A stretch of 8,144 nt of DNA from DASWYB01 sp036405195 (lineage in GTDB: Bacteria > Patescibacteriota > UBA1384 > 2-12-FULL-50-11 > DASWYB01): positions 1-8,144 of the forward strand of contig DASWYB010000064.1 in the NCBI GenBank assembly GCA_036405195.1. Reading direction: 5' to 3'. Made by a program: the position numbers and the translations under genes. Below the pieces are notes generated by a model. That model worked only from the letters and a program-made list of their open reading frames with translations. It was not told the DNA's origin and ran no database searches. Shown here piece by piece: positions 5,221-8,144 of this stretch. How positions within the stretch are numbered: position 1 is the first letter of the stretch; each line of letters begins with the position of its first letter.

Positions 5221-7062
5221 CTATTCGTTTTTTAGAAACTCTTGTGTCTCAAAATCAGAGCAGTACACATAACAACCTTTTTGGCCGCGGGTCATGAGGG
5301 TGCGGTAGGTATTCTTAATGATTGTGTCGGCAACGGTTTTCGCTTTTTCTGGGTTTTGCGCCAGAATCTTTTTATAGCCTTGGACGGACTTGTCGCTACT
5401 TGCGCGTTTAGAGGCGTCGGTAATAATTTTGCCGTCACGGATAACAAGATCCGGACCAATGATAACGCCAACGTACTCAAGTTCCAGCCCTTGGCAGGTG
5501 TGAATGCAGCCAACTTCGGAAACGGAATTCGGTTTGATAATCCAAGCTTGACCGTCAGATTTAAGGTTCCATTTAGCTTTAAAATCGCCGATCTCGATAT
5601 CGTAGGCATCTTTGTCGTTGACGCTCTTCCAGTTCCAGCAGTAGCCGGCAACCATGCGGGCTTTGTTGTTCTGGTTTTTCTCTAAGATAAGCTGGCGCAC
5701 TTCTTCCGGTGAGTCGCAGACGCGAAAATCGTAGTCTACGCCGTCGAGAGTGGTATTGGCGGTTTCTCGAATTTGGAGCACATGGTCGAGCCACGCTAAG
5801 TAGCCGTCAGAACCATTGCAACGAAACTGCGAGGTAAGGGCAAGTTCTGTCACGTGTGCTCCCATCGTTTCGGCCCATTTGTGAATTTCGGACTTCTCGC
5901 CGATATCCTGAAGAGTTACGCGTTGGTCTTCGTCGATAAAGAAGATGCTTAGTTTTGAGGCGTTTATAATCTCTTTCACTTGGTTTTCGCCCAGGTGATT
6001 AAACATTCCCGACCGCGCATTGAGGCGGTGCGCTTCGTCGACGATGAGCGCGTCGAAGGTATTTGGCTCAAGAGCGTGGAATGATCCGGAGCCACTAAAG
6101 AGGTTAGAGATACGTGATTTTGCGAGCGTGCCGGTCAGCTTAGCTTCGTAGACCAGTCGCGGTGCGGAGTTGCGCGTAACATATTGTGCTACCCGGCGAC
6201 GGTTTGTAAGCTCGACGAGGAGATTAATCGCGACAACTGATTTACCTGTCCCCGGGCCACCTTCGACAATGAGCACTTGTTTGTTGTTTTCGGAAGCAAT
6301 ATCCGACAAGTTAAGTGCTGTTTCGTAGACGAGCTTTTGGTCGTCGATGAGAGCAAATTCTTTTTTGCCTTGCATGAGGGCGCTCAGTGAATCAGCGAGA
6401 TTTTTGGATGGGCGGATTCGGCCGTTGTCTATTTGATAGAGGATGTCGTTTTTGTCGCCGTACTTAACAAATTGCTTAATAAAATCACGGAGTTTGCGAC
6501 CGTCGGGGCGTAAGAAAACCGGGGCTTTATCGAGGTAGTCTTTATAAAAGTCGTTACGAATATTATTGTCGGGTTCGTAGTTGTGTAAATAGGCGCATGG
6601 TACAAGGTGCACGTCGTGAGTCTCGATAGCTTCGTTGTAGTCTTCGAGTAGACACGCATAGGTCCACGCTTGGTACGAAGGGTGCGCGACTTCCCGGGTG
6701 TTCCTGCCTACAAACGTTTCGACAATAGCATCTTTTTCGGTTACTAAGGCTTCGCTCCACTGTTTGAGTTCAATGAGAATAGCGGTGTTACGGTTGGCCT
6801 CATTTAGTCCGGTAAGGATAAAATCGACACGGCGAGAAGTCTGTGGAATTTTGTATTCAATGGCAACGCCAGCGTCGTCAGATATTTCCGGATCGTCGAT
6901 AATTCCTTTCATGTACTGCATGGAGTTACGCCAGGAGTCGATTTCGCTTTTACCCGTGGCATGGCCAAGCTCACGAATGAACGACGTTAAAATTTTCTTC
7001 TCGACTTGTCCGGATAGCACGTCTTCAAGAAAGGCTTGTTTGGGCGCCGCATAGACAATCAC
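5221..7062 (-). CDS. DUF2075/Schlafen-3-like helicase with N-terminal PD-(D/E)XK-like nuclease region
   Basis: A 613-residue protein. Residues about 60-140 look like a PD-(D/E)XK nuclease core, with R-V-D80-F-I and the strand A-I-L-I-E98-L-K100-Q-W. The rest is the superfamily-1 ATPase of the DUF2075/Schlafen group 3-like family. It shows Walker A GGPGTGKS (268-275), Walker B L-I-V-D-E-A-H-R (339-346), SIFFIDEDQRVT (372-383), S-Q-F-R-C-N-G-S-D-G-Y-L (411-422), TCQGLELEYVGVIIGPDL (522-539) and the arginine-finger segment NTYRTLMTRGQKGCYVYC (584-601). All ATPase motifs appear intact, so a nucleic-acid-dependent ATPase with DNA or RNA cleavage is expected; the substrate is unknown. The GTG start at 7062 overlaps the mazG stop (GTGA), matching the recurrent pairing of MazG-like and DUF2075 genes as I recall it from other bacteria. 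Length is in the usual range. Confidence 0.9.
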   Translation of the reverse strand: MIVYAAPKQAFLEDVLSGQVEKKILTSFIRELGHATGKSEIDSWRNSMQYMKGIIDDPEISDDAGVAIEYKIPQTSRRVDFILTGLNEANRNTAILIELKQWSEALVTEKDAIVETFVGRNTREVAHPSYQAWTYACLLEDYNEAIETHDVHLVPCAYLHNYEPDNNIRNDFYKDYLDKAPVFLRPDGRKLRDFIKQFVKYGDKNDILYQIDNGRIRPSKNLADSLSALMQGKKEFALIDDQKLVYETALNLSDIASENNKQVLIVEGGPGTGKSVVAINLLVELTNRRRVAQYVTRNSAPRLVYEAKLTGTLAKSRISNLFSGSGSFHALEPNTFDALIVDEAHRLNARSGMFNHLGENQVKEIINASKLSIFFIDEDQRVTLQDIGEKSEIHKWAETMGAHVTELALTSQFRCNGSDGYLAWLDHVLQIRETANTTLDGVDYDFRVCDSPEEVRQLILEKNQNNKARMVAGYCWNWKSVNDKDAYDIEIGDFKAKWNLKSDGQAWIIKPNSVSEVGCIHTCQGLELEYVGVIIGPDLVIRDGKIITDASKRASSDKSVQGYKKILAQNPEKAKTVADTIIKNTYRTLMTRGQKGCYVYCSDFETQEFLKNE

Positions 7063-7415
7063 TCTGTTTCAAGCTCCGTGTATTTTTTATGCGTGCCTTT
7101 GGCCTTATCGACTGGGTATTTCTGTGCGTTCTTATCCATCTTCTTTTGAAAAGCAGCTTCAAGATCTACGTTTAGATCTTTTGAGAGCAAGAGCAGCCAA
7201 TAAAGCACATCTGCCAGCTCTGCTGCGATATCCTCTTTCTTCTCTATAATATGAGCTTTAACCTCGTCAACGTTTTTCCATTGAAAGTGTTCCAAAACTT
7301 CGGAAGCCTCAAGACTGAGTGAAATAGCTAAATCCTTGGGATTATGAAACTGCTTCCAGTCTCGCTCTTCCCGAAATTTTTCTAGCTGATCTTGTAGTTT
7401 TGTGAGTTGATCCAT
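7059..7415 (-). CDS. MazG-like nucleotide pyrophosphohydrolase
   Basis: A 118-residue all-alpha NTP-PPase that hydrolyses nucleoside triphosphates to monophosphate and pyrophosphate, the known reaction of the family. The start region is typical (LEKFREERDWKQFHNPKDLA, 11-30). The Mg-binding acidic motifs are present as E36-A-S-E39 and E66-L-A-D69, followed by VLYWLLLLSKDL (70-81) and the usual C-terminal K-Y-P-V-D-K-A-K-G (99-107). ATG 7415 is chosen because it gives the family-standard N-terminus; the frame is open to an ATG at 7469, but the extra 18 residues are not family-like. Neither start has a Shine-Dalgarno; TATACT lies 8 nt before 7415. Its stop overlaps the GTG of the nuclease-helicase. 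Members act in housekeeping nucleotide cleaning, and some act in stress or phage response; which applies here is not determined. Confidence 0.92.
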   Translation of the reverse strand: MDQLTKLQDQLEKFREERDWKQFHNPKDLAISLSLEASEVLEHFQWKNVDEVKAHIIEKKEDIAAELADVLYWLLLLSKDLNVDLEAAFQKKMDKNAQKYPVDKAKGTHKKYTELETE

Positions 7416-7423
7416 TTGCGCAC

Positions 7424-7429
7424 AGTATA
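7424..7429 (-). promoter_or_regulatory. Possible -10 box before mazG
   Basis: TATACT on the minus strand, 8 nt before ATG 7415, would give a 5' leader of only about 2 nt. It lies in the 78-nt gap after the SGNH gene, so mazG and the genes behind it could have their own promoter. No -35 is recognised. Confidence 0.4.
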
Positions 7430-7493
7430 GCTCTAAACTCAGTATTATGCTATGTTCGTTAACCGACATTTAACAAAGTGACCAACTCTGTAT

Positions 7494-8123
7494 CTAGACG
7501 ATGTTAAGAGACCTTTTCATAAGGTCAAAAATAATCTCATGGCCTTTAGCGTTTGGATGCAGGCCATCTTCGCAGAAGAGGGTAGGGAGGTCGTGTTGCA
7601 TGAATGCGGAGTGGACGTCGATGAGTTGGATGCTATTCTTTTGAGCAAGTTCACTCACAGCTTGGTTGTATGGCTCGATGTATTTGTTTAAGCGGGATTT
7701 GTCTTTGCCTATTGGCGCGACGGTGAGTTCGTCTACTACGGGTGTAATATTGAGAATAAAAACTTTAGAAGCAATTTCTTTAGCTTGGTTGATGACTGAA
7801 TCCAAGTTCTGTTTATAGCGTTCAACGGGAACTTGGAACTCGCCTTTGCTTGGAGTAAAGCAAGCGTCGTTAGCACCAAAGGCAAAGAGAAACGTATAGT
7901 CTTCATTTTTGCGGAAGCGGATTTCGGTTTCCGACTGAAAGCGTTTGACGAGGCTGTCGGTGTTTTCTCCGGGAATGCCGAGATTATAAAAGTAAGTAAA
8001 TGGCGTGTCTTCTTCTTGGGTTTTTTGATCAAAATAAAGCCGGAGCCGGTTTGCCCAGCCGGAGTATTCGGTATCCCACGATCCATATGTGATGCTGTCG
8101 CCAAATGCGTATATTTGTGCCAT
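7494..8123 (-). CDS. SGNH/GDSL-family hydrolase
   Basis: A 209-residue serine hydrolase of the SGNH superfamily with all four blocks. Block I is FGDSITYG with nucleophile S10. Block II is YNLGIPGENT (46-55), with a conserved Gly for the oxyanion hole. Block III is FGAND (82-86) with N85. Block V is D186-G-L-H189-P, supplying the catalytic Asp/His. Family members are esterases, lipases, thioesterases or carbohydrate acetyl-esterases; the substrate cannot be read from the sequence. No signal peptide is seen, so it is probably cytoplasmic, like tesA/GDSL-type 'lysophospholipase-like' proteins. It is the most upstream gene of the minus-strand block and ends 78 nt before mazG. The start has TATACT exactly 6 nt upstream and no well-spaced Shine-Dalgarno. 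Its link to the MazG/nuclease operon may be only proximity. Confidence 0.92.
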   Translation of the reverse strand: MAQIYAFGDSITYGSWDTEYSGWANRLRLYFDQKTQEEDTPFTYFYNLGIPGENTDSLVKRFQSETEIRFRKNEDYTFLFAFGANDACFTPSKGEFQVPVERYKQNLDSVINQAKEIASKVFILNITPVVDELTVAPIGKDKSRLNKYIEPYNQAVSELAQKNSIQLIDVHSAFMQHDLPTLFCEDGLHPNAKGHEIIFDLMKRSLNIV

Positions 8124-8129
8124 GGCCAG

Positions 8130-8140
8130 AGTATACTCCT
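8130..8140 (-). promoter_or_regulatory. -10 box giving a leaderless mRNA for the SGNH hydrolase gene
   Basis: TATACT on the minus strand (8135-8130), preceded by AGGAG and followed by 6 nt and then ATG at 8123. The geometry is identical to that at 2062 and 3098. Only a few bases further upstream are in the window, so the -35 region cannot be judged. Confidence 0.5.
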
Positions 8141-8144
8141 TGAG

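Noticed and set aside
7416..7469. Longer MazG start at ATG 7469
   Set aside because: The added 18 residues do not resemble the family N-terminus, whereas ATG 7415 gives the usual start just before the FREERDW region, and neither start has a Shine-Dalgarno.
1..8144. CRISPR array, insertion sequence, integrase gene or rRNA
   Set aside because: No regularly spaced repeats, transposase or recombinase motifs, terminal inverted repeats or rRNA-like stretches were seen on reading both strands.

Overview
The window is about 8.1 kb of compact bacterial chromosome using the standard code (TGA is a normal stop). Ten clear protein genes, one small probable membrane-protein gene and one truncated tRNA gene fill almost all of it, mostly on the minus strand. 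Short intergenic gaps, 4-nt stop/start overlaps, many small conserved-domain genes (DUF5680, DUF167, G5/DUF3761, SGNH hydrolase) and promoters that appear leaderless suggest a Patescibacteria/CPR-type bacterium, possibly Saccharibacteria. No marker gene is present, so this is a weak inference.

Left part (1-2067): a PhnB-like VOC protein runs off the left edge (1-681, minus). Next is a minus-strand operon transcribed from about 2060 downward: DUF5680 protein (2055-1591), ParB/sulfiredoxin-fold protein (1588-1133), DUF167/YggU protein (1136-885) and a 41-residue probable membrane protein (880-755).

Middle (2291-3031): an orphan gene of unknown function (2895-2353, minus) forms a self-contained cassette. 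It has a good sigma-70-type promoter, two short dyads in its leader, a Shine-Dalgarno site and a strong 15-bp-stem terminator. It looks richer in G+C than the genes to its right. Just beyond it is the 3' 50 nt of a tRNA-Lys(CUU) gene with its own terminator but no 5' half (3082-3033, minus). That is the usual scar left when an element integrates into a tRNA gene, and it marks a probable island boundary with the island to the right.

Right part (3083-8144): a plus-strand gene of unknown function with a HEPN-like Rx4H motif (3110-3967) converges, 5 nt apart, on a minus-strand block. In transcription order that block is SGNH/GDSL hydrolase (8123-7494), MazG-like NTP pyrophosphohydrolase (7415-7059), a nuclease-helicase of the DUF2075/Schlafen-3-like type (7062-5221, GTG start overlapping the mazG stop), a secreted or anchored G5-DUF3761 protein (5211-4663, GTG start) and a zinc-ribbon DUF4145 (HEPN-like) protein (4644-3973). 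MazG plus the nuclease-helicase, next to two HEPN-like proteins and beside a tRNA scar, is the most defence-like context here. A joint role is inference.

Across the window, genes that head transcription units (2055, 3110, 8123) carry a TATAAT/TATACT box exactly 6 nt before ATG. This would start transcription on the A of the start codon. Several downstream genes instead have Shine-Dalgarno sites or overlap the previous stop. The VOC gene and the 2895 gene have conventional leaders.
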